Assembly: GCF_014656455.1 (NCBI RefSeq)
Contig: NZ_BNCL01000006.1
Location: 128,780-192,779, forward strand
Source: Paracoccus aerius
Lineage (GTDB): Bacteria; Pseudomonadota; Alphaproteobacteria; Rhodobacterales; Rhodobacteraceae
Length of the DNA stretch: 64,000 bases
Reading direction: 5' to 3'
Of the stretch, positions 17,750 through 27,064 are shown one piece after another. Within the stretch, counting starts at the first letter, position 1. Every line of letters begins with the position of its first letter. A program made the position numbers and the translations under genes. The notes beneath the pieces were generated by a model. It saw only the letters and a program-made list of their open reading frames with translations, was not told the origin of the DNA and searched no databases.

Positions 17750-18876
17750 GCCGCATCCTCGCGGGCGGACCGGACGCAGGCGTCGATGAAGCGCATTCCC
17801 GCCAGCCCCTCCTCCAGCCCAGGCAGGATATCCAGCACCGGGTCGCGTTGCCCGGCTTGCGCCGCCCGGATCGCCTGCGCCGCCCCGGCATAGATGTTGG
17901 CGAAGCCTTCAAGATAGCCCTCGGGGTGGCCGCCCGGCGTGCGGCTGACGGCATTGGCTGCATCCGTCGCCCCTGCCCCGCGCCGCGTCAGCAGGCGCTT
18001 GGGCTCGCCAAAGGGCGTGAACCACAGATAGTTCGGATCCTCCTGCGCCCATTCAAGGCCGCCCTTCTCGCCATAGACGCGCAGGCGCAGGCCGTTTTCA
18101 TTGCCCGGCGCGACCTGCGAACACCACAGCATCCCCCGCGCCCCGCCGCCGAAGCGCAGCATGACATGGGCATTGTCGTCCACCCGCCGCCCAGGCACAA
18201 AGCTTTGCAGATCGGCGGAAAGTTTTTCCACCGTCAGCCCGGTGACGAAGCAGGCCAAGTTATAGGCATGGGTGCCGATATCGCCGATGGATCCCCCTGC
18301 CCCGCTGCGTTCGGGATCAGTGCGCCATTCGGCCTGCTTGTTGGTGCCGGTGGTTTCAGATGCCTCGGTCAGCCAGTCCTGCGCGTATTCGACCTGGACC
18401 ACGCGGACCTGTCCCAGATCGCCCGCCTCGATCATCGCGCGGGCCTGCCGGATCATCGGATAGCCGGTATAGTTGTGGGTCAGGATGAACAGGGCGTCCG
18501 ACTGCCGGATCGCGGCTTCAAGTTCCTGCGCCTGCGCCATCGTGGCGGTCAGGGGCTTGTCACAGATCACATGGATGCCGCGCCTCAGGAAGGCCGCGGC
18601 GGCAGGCCCATGGACATGGTTCGGGGTGACGATGGCTACGGCCTCGATTCCGCCTTCCCGGTTGGCCTCGGCCTCGGCCATCTCCTCGAAGCTGCCATAG
18701 CAGCGGTCGGGGTCCAGCCCCAGGGCCGCGCCGCTGTCGCGCGACTTTTCCGGCGTCGAGGACAGCGCCCCCGCCACAAGGTCGAACTCTCCGTCGATGC
18801 GGGCGGCGATGCGGTGGACCGCGCCGATAAAGGCGTCCTTGCCGCCGCCGACCATGCCAAGCCTGATGCGCGTCAT
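17734..18876 (-). CDS. Gfo/Idh/MocA family sugar oxidoreductase
   Basis: 380 residues. N-terminal Rossmann fold (IRLGMVGGGKDAFIGAVHR), the CDKPLTATM variant of the family EKP motif with the catalytic lysine, and a C-terminal alpha/beta domain with the DIGTHAYNLACF motif holding the conserved Asp and His. These enzymes oxidise or reduce sugars or inositols with NAD(P). It overlaps both neighbours (16 bp and 4 bp), so it is translated with the xylA-type operon and probably modifies the imported sugar before isomerisation. Confidence 0.92.
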   Translation of the reverse strand: MTRIRLGMVGGGKDAFIGAVHRIAARIDGEFDLVAGALSSTPEKSRDSGAALGLDPDRCYGSFEEMAEAEANREGGIEAVAIVTPNHVHGPAAAAFLRRGIHVICDKPLTATMAQAQELEAAIRQSDALFILTHNYTGYPMIRQARAMIEAGDLGQVRVVQVEYAQDWLTEASETTGTNKQAEWRTDPERSGAGGSIGDIGTHAYNLACFVTGLTVEKLSADLQSFVPGRRVDDNAHVMLRFGGGARGMLWCSQVAPGNENGLRLRVYGEKGGLEWAQEDPNYLWFTPFGEPKRLLTRRGAGATDAANAVSRTPGGHPEGYLEGFANIYAGAAQAIRAAQAGQRDPVLDILPGLEEGLAGMRFIDACVRSAREDAAWVTP

Positions 18877-19931
18877 TCCGAAATCCCCAGCATGCGGCGG
18901 TTCGCGGCATCGTCCGTGCCGCCATCCGCGAAATCGTCAAAGGCCTTTTCCGTCACGCGGATGATGTGGCTGCGGACGAACTCGGCCCCTTCCCGCGCCC
19001 CGTCCTCGGGATGCTTGAGGCAGCATTCCCATTCGACCACGGCCCAACCGTCAAAGTCATTGGCCGTCATCTTGGAAAAGACCGCGCCGAAGTCGACCTG
19101 CCCGTCGCCCAGGCTGCGGAAGCGTCCGGCCCGGTTGACCCATGGCTGGAAGCCGCCATAGACGCCCTTGCGCCCTGTCGGGTTGAACTCGGCATCCTTG
19201 ACGTGGAACATCCGGATGCGGTCCTTGTAGATGTCGATATTGTCCAGGTAATCAAGGCATTGCAGGACATAGTGCGACGGGTCGTACAGCATGTTCGCCC
19301 GCGCGTGGCCGTTCACGCGGTCCAGGAACATCTCGAAGCTGTCGCCGTCGTGCAGATCCTCGCCCGGATGGATCTCATAGCAGATGTCCACGCCGCAATC
19401 CTCGGCATGGTCCAAGATCGGGCGCCAGCGGCGGGCCAGTTCGTCGAAGGCCGCTTCCACCAGGCCTGCCGGGCGCTGCGGCCAGGGATAGACGAAGGGC
19501 CAGGCAAGCGCGCCGGAAAAGCTGGCCATTGCGGTCAGGCCCAGGTTGCGGCTGGCGGTCAGGGCCATCCTGACCTGATCGACCGCCCATTCCTGCCGCG
19601 CCTTGGGATTGCCGCGCATGGCGGACACGGTGAAGCCGTCGAAGGCCTCGTCATATGCCGGGTGGACGGCGACGAGCTGGCCCTGCAGGTGGGTCGAAAG
19701 CTCGGTGATCTGGACGCCGTTGGCCTGGGCCACTCCGGCGATATCCTCGCAATAGGACTTGCTGTCCGCGGCCTTTGCCAGATCGAACAGCCGCCCGTCC
19801 CAGCTTGGGACCTGCACGCCTGCATAGCCGCAATCGGCCGCCCATCTGGTGATGCTGTCCCAGGAATCGAAGGGCGCCTGATCGCCCGCGAACTGCGCCA
19901 GGAACAGCGCCGGGCCCTTGATGGTCTTCAT
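18873..19931 (-). CDS. Sugar phosphate isomerase/epimerase family TIM barrel
   Basis: 352 residues of the xylose-isomerase-like AP_endonuc_2 fold. The metal-binding residues fit the expected order: Glu in CYEIHPGEDLHDG, Asp and His in YDPSHYVLQ, His in RMFHVKDAEF and Glu in WAVVEWECCLKHP. Such proteins isomerise, epimerise or cleave keto-sugars, often together with a Gfo/Idh/MocA partner as here. It lies 12 bp after xylA and overlaps the oxidoreductase by 4 bp. The reaction is not predictable from sequence alone. Confidence 0.9.
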   Translation of the reverse strand: MKTIKGPALFLAQFAGDQAPFDSWDSITRWAADCGYAGVQVPSWDGRLFDLAKAADSKSYCEDIAGVAQANGVQITELSTHLQGQLVAVHPAYDEAFDGFTVSAMRGNPKARQEWAVDQVRMALTASRNLGLTAMASFSGALAWPFVYPWPQRPAGLVEAAFDELARRWRPILDHAEDCGVDICYEIHPGEDLHDGDSFEMFLDRVNGHARANMLYDPSHYVLQCLDYLDNIDIYKDRIRMFHVKDAEFNPTGRKGVYGGFQPWVNRAGRFRSLGDGQVDFGAVFSKMTANDFDGWAVVEWECCLKHPEDGAREGAEFVRSHIIRVTEKAFDDFADGGTDDAANRRMLGISE

Positions 19932-19943
19932 GGTCTTTTCCCC

Positions 19944-21248
19944 TCAGACATACCGGTTGACCAGGTTTTCAAGCATCTCTTGCCGCCCAGAAACGGGCTG
20001 CGGATCAAGCCCGGCCGCCACCGCCTTGTCGGCGATCCCCTCCAGCGTCGCGCCGGGTTCCAGCATCGCCTGCGCGTCCGGGCGCTGCCATCCGGCGTAG
20101 CGGTCGCGGCGCGCGGATTCGAGCCGGTCCTCTTGAAGCATCCGGGCCGCCGCCTTCAGGCCCCGCGCGCAGACATCCATCGCGCCGGCATGGGCCATCA
20201 CCAGATCGATGGGGTCCAATGACTGGCGGCGGATCTTGGCGTCGAAATTGGTGCCGCCGGTTGTGAAGCCGCCACCGCGCAGAACCTCGTAATAGGCCAG
20301 GGCCACTTCGGGCACGCTGTTGGGGAACTGGTCGGTGTCCCAGCCAGACTGCTGGTCGTTGCGGTTCATGTCGATCGACCCGAAGATGCCAAGCGCATTG
20401 GCAAGCGCGATCTCGTGTTCGAAGCTGTGGCCCGCCAGGATCGCGTGGCCCTGCTCGATATTGACCTTCACTTCCTTTTCCAGCCCATAGCGCGACAGGA
20501 AGCCGTAAACCGTCGCCACGTCGAAATCATACTGGTGCTTGGTCGGTTCCTGCGGCTTGGGTTCGATCAGGATGGTGCCCTTGAAGCCGATCTTGTGCTT
20601 GTAATCGACCACCATCGACAGGAAGCGGCCCATCTGATCCAGCTCGCGCCCGAGGTCGGTGTTCAGCAGGGTTTCATAGCCCTCGCGCCCGCCCCACAAC
20701 ACGTAGTTTTCGCCGCCAAGCCGGTGCGTCACGTCCAGGCAGTCGCGCACGGTCGCGGCGGCATAGGCGAAGACATCCGGGTCGGGGTTGGTCGCGGCGC
20801 CTGCCATGTAGCGGCGGTTGGTGAACAGGTTCGCGGTGCCCCACAACAGGCGCGGCCCGCCATCCGCCATCTTCGCGGCCATCAGGTCGGCGATGCGGTT
20901 CAGCCGGTCGCGGCTTTCGCCCAGGCTGGCGCCTTCGGGCCGCACGTCGTGATCGTGGAAGCAGAAGAAGGGCGCGCCCAGGATGCGGAAGAAGTCGAAG
21001 GCGGCATCGACGCGCGCCTCGGCCTGTTCCATCGTGTCGGCGGGAAACCAGGGCCGGTCGAAGGTCCGCCCGCCGAAGGGATCGCCGCCTTCCCAGCCGA
21101 AGCTGTGCCAATAGGCCACGGCGAAGCGCAGGTGATCCTCCATCCGCTTGCCCATGACCCTTTCGTCCGGGTCATAGTGGCAGAAGGCGGGGCCTTCGGC
21201 CTCGGCGTCGAAGGCAAGGCGGGGGATGGAATCGAAATAGCCGGTCAT
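19944..21248 (-). CDS. xylA: Xylose isomerase
   Basis: 434 residues, the class II xylose isomerase length. Diagnostic sites are present: catalytic His in [12 protein letters not shown], the first metal glutamate in [37 protein letters not shown] with the second metal site, and [19 protein letters not shown] with the metal-binding Asp residues. It converts D-xylose to D-xylulose in the cytoplasm using Mg2+ or Mn2+. Its ATG overlaps the stop of the LacI gene in an ATGA. No xylulokinase is encoded in the window. Confidence 0.96.
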   Translation of the reverse strand: MTGYFDSIPRLAFDAEAEGPAFCHYDPDERVMGKRMEDHLRFAVAYWHSFGWEGGDPFGGRTFDRPWFPADTMEQAEARVDAAFDFFRILGAPFFCFHDHDVRPEGASLGESRDRLNRIADLMAAKMADGGPRLLWGTANLFTNRRYMAGAATNPDPDVFAYAAATVRDCLDVTHRLGGENYVLWGGREGYETLLNTDLGRELDQMGRFLSMVVDYKHKIGFKGTILIEPKPQEPTKHQYDFDVATVYGFLSRYGLEKEVKVNIEQGHAILAGHSFEHEIALANALGIFGSIDMNRNDQQSGWDTDQFPNSVPEVALAYYEVLRGGGFTTGGTNFDAKIRRQSLDPIDLVMAHAGAMDVCARGLKAAARMLQEDRLESARRDRYAGWQRPDAQAMLEPGATLEGIADKAVAAGLDPQPVSGRQEMLENLVNRYV

Positions 21249-22228
21249 GCGGGATCCTCGGGGAGGTTTTCCTTGAAGAAGATGGCGGGCGTGATCGTCA
21301 CCCCCGCCGGCGTCTCGCCATCGGCAATGGCCTTCATCGCGTCCAGGGCCGAGGCAACCTCCTCGGCCGGCTTCTGGTCGATCACCACGTCGATCAGATC
21401 GTCCTGAAGGGCTGCGCGGGAATGAGGGGTCAGTTCGTGAAGCACGACGAAGGGGCGGCTGCTGCCCAGGCTTCGCATCAGGGGGATCAGCCCGCGATTG
21501 CCTGCGCCGATGGAATAGATGCCGGTGATCCTGGGGTCTTCCCGCAGCGCCCGGCCCAGCAGGTCGCGCATCTGGTCGGCGTTGTCCGCGACTTCGATCG
21601 GGGGCAAAAGGCTTGCCTGTCCCAAGGACTCGGCCACGCCGGCAAGACGGTCGCGGTGATCGCGCAACGAGGCCGATCCCAGCACGGGAAGCACGCGGAC
21701 AGGCCGGCCCCGGTGGGCGATCCGGTGAAGGCGCCCGGCCGTGCGCCCTGCCACGACGTTGTCGATGCCGATATAGGCGCGGCGCGAACCGGGAATGTCG
21801 GACACAAGCGTCACGACCGGCACATTGCCCGCCGCAAGCCCGGCAATCGCCGGGGTCAGCCTGTCCGTTCCCGCGCCCACGATGACGGCGCAGTCGCAAT
21901 CCTGGGGCAGCGGCGCAGCAGAACCGTCGCAGATCTCGATGGTGACGCGCTGTCCTGCCCGCGCCTCGGCCTCGGCCAGGAAAGCGCGGCGGATCGAGGA
22001 AAAGAAGCCGTGATCCCCCTGCGGCACGCAAACCGCAAAGCGATAGCTGCGCCGGCGCGACAGGTTGGCCGCCATCATGTCGCGACGATAACCCAGATCC
22101 TCGATGGCCTGGCGGACCCGCTCGATCGACTTCGACGCCACGCCGCCGCGTCCGTTCAGAACGCGGTCGGCAGTCGAATAGCTGACCCCGGCGACCCGCG
22201 CCACGTCATGCAGCGTCGGATTTCCCAT
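21245..22228 (-). CDS. LacI family transcriptional regulator of the xylA operon
   Basis: 327 residues. An N-terminal LacI helix-turn-helix ([25 protein letters not shown]) with the hinge region is followed by a periplasmic-binding-protein-like effector domain ([19 protein letters not shown]). The variation STADRVLN for the more usual SxATVSRVLN is seen in RbsR-like regulators tied to ribose-type importers. ATG 22228 follows GGGGAGAA. First gene of the operon and translationally coupled to xylA, so it is probably autoregulated through the palindrome at 22264-22289. Confidence 0.92.
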   Translation of the reverse strand: MGNPTLHDVARVAGVSYSTADRVLNGRGGVASKSIERVRQAIEDLGYRRDMMAANLSRRRSYRFAVCVPQGDHGFFSSIRRAFLAEAEARAGQRVTIEICDGSAAPLPQDCDCAVIVGAGTDRLTPAIAGLAAGNVPVVTLVSDIPGSRRAYIGIDNVVAGRTAGRLHRIAHRGRPVRVLPVLGSASLRDHRDRLAGVAESLGQASLLPPIEVADNADQMRDLLGRALREDPRITGIYSIGAGNRGLIPLMRSLGSSRPFVVLHELTPHSRAALQDDLIDVVIDQKPAEEVASALDAMKAIADGETPAGVTITPAIFFKENLPEDPA

Positions 22229-22257
22229 AAGACATTGTTCTCCCCCAGGGGAAAGAT

Positions 22258-22289
22258 CGGGCAGAAAATGACAGACGTCAATCATTTTC
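22258..22289 (-). promoter_or_regulatory. Promoter with palindromic operator upstream of the lacI-xylA operon
   Basis: GAAAATGA (22264-22271) and TCATTTTC (22282-22289) form a perfect 8-bp inverted repeat with a 10-bp centre. On the minus strand a -35-like TTGACG (22281-22276) lies inside the centre, followed after 17 bp by GATCTT as a weak -10 (22258-22253). Overlap of an inverted repeat with the -35 is typical for a LacI-family repressor. Function inferred. Confidence 0.5.
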
Positions 22290-22457
22290 TTCGGCGGCTT
22301 ACCTTTTCATCGCCGCAACTTCGGGCGCAGGGGACGCAATTGTTCTGCGCAAGGATCATGAACTTCCCGTGCTCACGTTGCGTTCTATAGGATGACAAAT
22401 GCACCGCTTGCGAATAGCTTACCCCGACGACGAGAACCCGCTTAAATCCAGGGCCGA

Positions 22458-23906
22458 ATGAGCAGACCTTCCGAAGACCGCCGTATCGACAACGAGATCC
22501 ATCGATCCAAGGCGGGCTCCGATCCGTTCGCGGCGGCCATGCGGGCCACACGGATGCCGATGCTCATCACAGACCCCCGCCAGCCGGACAATCCGATCGT
22601 CTTCGTCAACGACGCCTTCGGACGATTGACCGGCTACACGCGCGAGGAAACGCTGGGCCGCAACTGCCGCTTCCTGCAAGGCCCTGGCACCAATGCCGAG
22701 GATATCGACCGGATCCGGCAGGCGATCGCGGATCTTGTGCCGATCGAGGTCGAGTTGCTGAACTACAAGAAGGACGGCAGCATCTTCTGGAACAGGGTGC
22801 TGGTGTCCCCGGTCTTCGACGGCGGCGATGTGACCTATTTCTTCGCCTCGCAACTGGACGTGACCAAGGACAAGCTGGGCGATCCGGCCCGCGACGGAAA
22901 CAGCGACAGCGAGATGAAGCGCCGCATCGCGGATCTTTCCGCGGCCGAGGAGCGCCTGCAGTTCACCCTCAAGGCAGGCGGCCTTGGCACCTGGACGCTG
23001 GACGTTCCTACCCAGCGGCTTGTGGTATCACCCCTGTGCAAGGCCAATTTCGGCCGCGGACCTTCCGACGACTTCAGCTATCGCGACCTGCTGGATGCCA
23101 TCCATCCGGACGATTTCGACCGGTGGCAAAGGACGCTGGCGGCGGCTTACGAGGGGGATGGAGAGTTCAACATCGAATACCGCATCAACCTGCCCGACGG
23201 GTCGATTCGGTGGGTCGAGATCCGTGCGCAGACCCGGTTCGACGAACACCACCGCCCCCTGACGATGAGCGGGATTTCATCGGACGTCACCGACCGCAAA
23301 GAAGCCGAAGCCTACCGGATGCTGGTGACCCAGGAGATGAGCCACCGGATCAAGAACACGCTTGCCACCGTCCAGGCCATCGTCAGCCAGTCGCTGCGCG
23401 CGGACCTGCCCGCCAGCCAGATGCGGCAGGTCGTCGCCAAGCGGATCGAGGCGCTTGGCGGTGCCCACGACATCCTGACCGGCAAGGACTGGGACGTGGC
23501 CGGTCTGCGCCAGACGGTGGACCGTGCGGTCAGGCCCTTCAACGCTGACGGCCGGATCCATCATTTCGGCCCCGATCTCGAGATCAGCCACGGCGTCAGC
23601 AGTGCCCTGACCCTGGCCCTGCACGAGCTTGCCACCAATGCGGTCAAATATGGGGCGCTGTCCGGCGACAGCGGGCGGGTCAGGATCGAATGGAACATCG
23701 AGAAAAGCCAGTTCGTCCTGACTTGGGACGAGATCGGCGGCCCTCCTGTCACCGCTCCAACCCGCACCGGCTTTGGCAGCCGGATGATCGAGAAGGCCCT
23801 GTCCGCCACCGTCAACGGCACTGCCGAGGTCGAGTATCGTCCGGGGGGCATCCATTTCGAGCTGCGGGCAGACTGGGACGACCTGACCGGCTTCGTGGCG
23901 AAGTAA
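22458..23906 (+). CDS. LOV-domain blue-light sensor histidine kinase, HWE family
   Basis: 482 residues. Residues about 24-140 are a LOV (PAS) domain with the flavin-adduct motif GRNCRFLQGP, photoactive cysteine at 70, and the J-alpha-like DVTKDK end. Residues about 158-285 are a second PAS (PAS_3) domain ending SGISSDVTDRKEAE. The kinase part has phospho-acceptor His296 in EMSHRIKNTLATVQAIV, the N-box HELATNAVKYGAL and GFGSRMIEKAL, with the W-x-E block TWDEIGGPPV of the HWE family. It probably autophosphorylates in blue light. No response regulator is adjacent, so its partner is unknown. Divergent from the xylA operon. Confidence 0.93.
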   Translation: MSRPSEDRRIDNEIHRSKAGSDPFAAAMRATRMPMLITDPRQPDNPIVFVNDAFGRLTGYTREETLGRNCRFLQGPGTNAEDIDRIRQAIADLVPIEVELLNYKKDGSIFWNRVLVSPVFDGGDVTYFFASQLDVTKDKLGDPARDGNSDSEMKRRIADLSAAEERLQFTLKAGGLGTWTLDVPTQRLVVSPLCKANFGRGPSDDFSYRDLLDAIHPDDFDRWQRTLAAAYEGDGEFNIEYRINLPDGSIRWVEIRAQTRFDEHHRPLTMSGISSDVTDRKEAEAYRMLVTQEMSHRIKNTLATVQAIVSQSLRADLPASQMRQVVAKRIEALGGAHDILTGKDWDVAGLRQTVDRAVRPFNADGRIHHFGPDLEISHGVSSALTLALHELATNAVKYGALSGDSGRVRIEWNIEKSQFVLTWDEIGGPPVTAPTRTGFGSRMIEKALSATVNGTAEVEYRPGGIHFELRADWDDLTGFVAK

Positions 23907-23908
23907 CC

Positions 23909-23930
23909 CGCCGCGGACAGGCCCGCGGCG
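23909..23930. terminator. Hairpin between convergent genes (LOV kinase and amidohydrolase)
   Basis: CGCCGCGG (23909-23916) pairs perfectly with CCGCGGCG (23923-23930) over a 6-nt loop, in the 30-bp space between two convergent stops. No T-run follows, but position and strength suggest a bidirectional transcription barrier. Confidence 0.5.
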
Positions 23931-23936
23931 CCAAGG

Positions 23937-25193
23937 TCATTCTGCAGCAGGCGGGCGACCCGCCCCTGCAATGTCGCAGGCGGTCAGGAACATCACGTCG
24001 ATGCCACGGCCAAGCTGATCGTAATCCGTCCATTCCTGTGGCGCGTGCGAGATGCCGTCACGGCTGGGCACGAAGACCAGGCCCGTCGGCGCAAAATCGG
24101 CAAAGATCATGGCGTCATGGCCGGCCCCGCTGACCATCGTGCGGCTTTGCAGGCCCAGGCTGTCGGCGTTGCGCGACAGCGCGGCGTGCAGGTCGGCCGA
24201 CAATGGCGTCGGGCTGACCAGCAACTGCTGTTCGACCGTCACCGCCAGACCGTTGCCGCCTGCCTGTTCGATCACCGCGCGGGTCTGGGCGATCAGGTCG
24301 GTGACAACCTGTTCGGCGGGCGCGCGGATGTCCACGGTGAAGGTCACCAGGTCGGGGATCACGTTGGCGCCGCCCGGCAGCACCTCGAGCTTGCCGACGG
24401 TCAGGACGGCGTCGCCCCCGATCCGCCGGGCCAGGTCGGGCAGGTGCGACAGAGCCGTGACCGCACCCACCAGGGCGTCGCGACGGTTTGCCATGGGCGT
24501 TGTCCCGGCATGGCCCGCCTGGCCGCGGAAGGTGGCCTTCAGCTGCGACAGGCCGACGATACGGTCCACGATCGCCACATCCTGCCCGTTCGCCTCCAGC
24601 ACCGGACCCTGTTCGATATGCAGTTCCAAAAACGCGTGGATCGCGCCCGGCGCCAGCCGCGCGCGATGCGCCTGCGCCGGGTCCAAGCCATAGGCGGCCA
24701 AGGCCTCGGCCGCCGTGACCCCTGCGCCATCTGCGATCTCGCGCAGTTGCGCCGTATCCATCTTGCCCGTCAGGATGCGAGAGGCCATCAGCCCGCCGCC
24801 GAAACGCGCGCCTTCCTCCTCGATCATGGCGATGACCTCGACCGGGCGGTCGGGGGTCAGGCCGTGCTGGCGGAACAGGTGTGCCACCTCGATCCCCGCG
24901 ACCACACCCGCCGGGCCGTCGAAGCGCCCGCCGTTCGGGACGGAATCGAAATGCGATCCGATCAGGACCGGGGCCAGCGTCGGGTCGCGGCCTTCCAGCC
25001 GCCCCCACAGGTTGCCCACCGCGTCCTCGCGCACGGTCATGCCCGCATCCTCCATCCGGGCGCGCAGCCAGTCGCTGGCCGCCCGGAACTCGGGGCTGTA
25101 GGTCAGGCGCGTGGTGCCGTTGCCCGGCGTCGCGTTGAAGCGGTCCAGCCCTTCGATTAGCGCCTCGATGCGCTTGGGATCGGCATAGTTCAT
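23937..25193 (-). CDS. M20 family amidohydrolase (allantoate / N-carbamoyl amino acid hydrolase type)
   Basis: 418 residues. Metal-site and dimer motifs of the M20 amidase group are seen: GSHFDSVPNGGRFDG, EEEGARFGGGLMASR, LELHIEQGPVLE, GQAGHAGTTPM and the final SGAGHDAMIFA with RDGISHAPQEW. The group hydrolyses linear amides such as allantoate, N-carbamoyl-L-amino acids or beta-ureidopropionate. Its ATG shares one base with the stop of the upstream transporter (TGATG), so the two are co-translated. The substrate should be the compound imported by that transporter; which one is not determinable here. Confidence 0.9.
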   Translation of the reverse strand: MNYADPKRIEALIEGLDRFNATPGNGTTRLTYSPEFRAASDWLRARMEDAGMTVREDAVGNLWGRLEGRDPTLAPVLIGSHFDSVPNGGRFDGPAGVVAGIEVAHLFRQHGLTPDRPVEVIAMIEEEGARFGGGLMASRILTGKMDTAQLREIADGAGVTAAEALAAYGLDPAQAHRARLAPGAIHAFLELHIEQGPVLEANGQDVAIVDRIVGLSQLKATFRGQAGHAGTTPMANRRDALVGAVTALSHLPDLARRIGGDAVLTVGKLEVLPGGANVIPDLVTFTVDIRAPAEQVVTDLIAQTRAVIEQAGGNGLAVTVEQQLLVSPTPLSADLHAALSRNADSLGLQSRTMVSGAGHDAMIFADFAPTGLVFVPSRDGISHAPQEWTDYDQLGRGIDVMFLTACDIAGAGRPPAAE

Positions 25194-26383
25194 CACAGCA
25201 GCCCCACGAAGATGCCGGCCAGGACGACCGAGACCATGGTCACGGTCACGAAGCCCGCGACCAGCATCGGCGGCAGCATGTGGGCGGTCAGCACCTCGCG
25301 TTCGGCCGGATCGTCGGACAGGCTGTTCACCACCTCGTTCGTGATGATGTAGTCGGCCGGAAAGCCGTAAAGCGCGGTCAGCGCGCAGGCGAATGCCATC
25401 GCGGGGGTGAAGCCAAGCAGCCGCCCGGCGATCCAGGATGCCAGATACATGCCCGCGACGCCGATGCCGATAATGACGACCAGCGGCCAGGCCAGTTCGC
25501 CCAGCATGTCGGGAGTGGCGCGCTTCAGCCCGTCGAAGATGAACACCATCAGGATCAGGATGGTGAAGCCGAAGGCATTGGCCGACCGCAGCGGCTGGCG
25601 TTCCAGGAACCCCGCCGAGGTCGCGATGACGCCGAAGACAAGGCACAGCACGAAGGGGCTGACCTCGAACACCGGCTTCAGCAGTTCCGCAATGCCCCAG
25701 GCCAGAAGGGCGACCAGACCAAGGCGCAGGAACTTGAAGTAGTAGCTGTTATAGGCCGGGGGCATGGCCGCGAACATGCGCGGGGGTGCGGCGTCCTCGG
25801 CATGGCTGCCGGTGTCCATGGGCGCGCGCGACTGCCAATTGCCCGCCCGGTGCAGCGCCAGGACCCTGCGCCCTTCGCGCTTCAGCATCACGGCGGTCAG
25901 CGGATAGCCGACAAAGCCCTGCATCACATAGATCAGGATCGCCAGCACCGACAGGCTGGCCAGCCCCGCATCCGCCGCAGCCTGCGACATGATCAGCGAG
26001 GCGACGACGCCCCCCACCAGCGGCGGGGTCGCCACGATCACGGTCTGGTAGTCTAGAACCAGGACACCCAGCGTCAGCAACGCCGCAATGATGCCGCCGA
26101 TCCCAGCCAGCGATACCACCACCGTGCGCCATTGGCGCGACAGTTCCGCAAAGGACAGCAGCGTGCCCATGTTGGTGATCAGCAGATACATCGCGAGAAA
26201 GACGATTGGCGTCTGGAAGCCCGCAAGGGCCACGATGTCCTGCGGGAAGAAGGTCCAGTAGCCCAGCATGAACAGGATGGCGCAGACGAAGACCGAGGGC
26301 AGCCATGACTTCGTCCGGGTCGAGATCGCGTCGCCGATGAACAGGATCAGGGCGATGATCGAAAAGGCAAGCAGTTGCGGCAT
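25193..26383 (-). CDS. Polytopic inner-membrane transporter, family not recognised
   Basis: 396 residues with about eleven hydrophobic segments in two halves separated by a hydrophilic loop near residues 190-215 (HAEDAAPPRMFAAMPP). Conserved-looking motifs include TPPLVGGVVASLIMSQAAADAG in the first half and ALYGFPADYIITNEVV in the second, an inverted-repeat style reminiscent of ion-coupled carriers such as GltS, though I do not recognise the family. Translational coupling to the M20 amidohydrolase and a divergent MarR gene indicate uptake of the amidohydrolase substrate. ATG 26383 is chosen because the first helix begins there. Confidence 0.75.
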   Translation of the reverse strand: MPQLLAFSIIALILFIGDAISTRTKSWLPSVFVCAILFMLGYWTFFPQDIVALAGFQTPIVFLAMYLLITNMGTLLSFAELSRQWRTVVVSLAGIGGIIAALLTLGVLVLDYQTVIVATPPLVGGVVASLIMSQAAADAGLASLSVLAILIYVMQGFVGYPLTAVMLKREGRRVLALHRAGNWQSRAPMDTGSHAEDAAPPRMFAAMPPAYNSYYFKFLRLGLVALLAWGIAELLKPVFEVSPFVLCLVFGVIATSAGFLERQPLRSANAFGFTILILMVFIFDGLKRATPDMLGELAWPLVVIIGIGVAGMYLASWIAGRLLGFTPAMAFACALTALYGFPADYIITNEVVNSLSDDPAEREVLTAHMLPPMLVAGFVTVTMVSVVLAGIFVGLL

Positions 26384-26437
26384 AGGATGGGTCCTGAATA
26401 TCCGGGCGCCGTGCAGCACGCCCGGAAGGGACAATTG

Positions 26438-26449
26438 ATCCAAATGGAT
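26438..26449. promoter_or_regulatory. Short palindrome in the MarR/transporter divergent promoter
   Basis: ATCCA-AA-TGGAT is a perfect 5-bp inverted repeat with flanking TT and AA, lying midway between the divergent starts at 26383 and 26493. MarR proteins bind palindromes of this kind in such positions. Candidate operator, by inference. Confidence 0.38.
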
Positions 26450-26492
26450 GTAAACTGCAATCGCGGAACCATCCCCGTGCAAGGAGAAGGCG

Positions 26493-26999
26493 ATGAATGA
26501 CGGCGGCGGCGGGCAGGATTGCCCGGACGGGCGGCAGATGCTGGACCGGATCATGGCATCCGACCTGCGCTATCTGATGGCGGTCAGCTATGTCGTGCTG
26601 GCCAACAACCAGATCACCAACCGCTTCATCGAAAGGCGCCACGACATGCCGGTGCAGGCCTGGTCGGCCCTTTACGCGATCGCGCAGTTTCCGGGACTGC
26701 GGGCGCGTGACATCCAGGTGCTGTTCCCCCGCCCCCAGAACACCATCAGCCGCGCGGTCGCGCTGCTGGTCCGGCGGGGCCATGTGCGCGAGGATCCGCT
26801 GCCCGACGACGCTCGGGCGAAGGGGCTTCACCCGACGGCGCAGGGTCTGGCGCTGCTGGACCGGATCCTCGAACCTGTCGCGGCGCGGCAGGCGGAACTG
26901 ATGTCGCCCCTGACCCGTTCCGAACAAGAGGATTTCCTGGCGCTTTGCCGCAAGCTCGCGGCAGGGCCGCTGCTGACGCGGTCACAAGTCATGGGTTGA
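26493..26999 (+). CDS. MarR family transcriptional regulator
   Basis: 168 residues with a winged helix-turn-helix: [30 protein letters not shown] followed by the wing [18 protein letters not shown] and the long C-terminal dimerisation helix. AAGGAG stands 8 nt before the ATG. It is divergent from the transporter-amidohydrolase pair by 109 bp and is the likely regulator of both. Confidence 0.9.
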   Translation: MNDGGGGQDCPDGRQMLDRIMASDLRYLMAVSYVVLANNQITNRFIERRHDMPVQAWSALYAIAQFPGLRARDIQVLFPRPQNTISRAVALLVRRGHVREDPLPDDARAKGLHPTAQGLALLDRILEPVAARQAELMSPLTRSEQEDFLALCRKLAAGPLLTRSQVMG

Positions 27000-27064
27000 A
27001 TCGAACCGGGTTGCGCCCCCGGTCGTTTCCTCTAGGCTTTCCCTTCGCAGTACGGAGAACCGCT

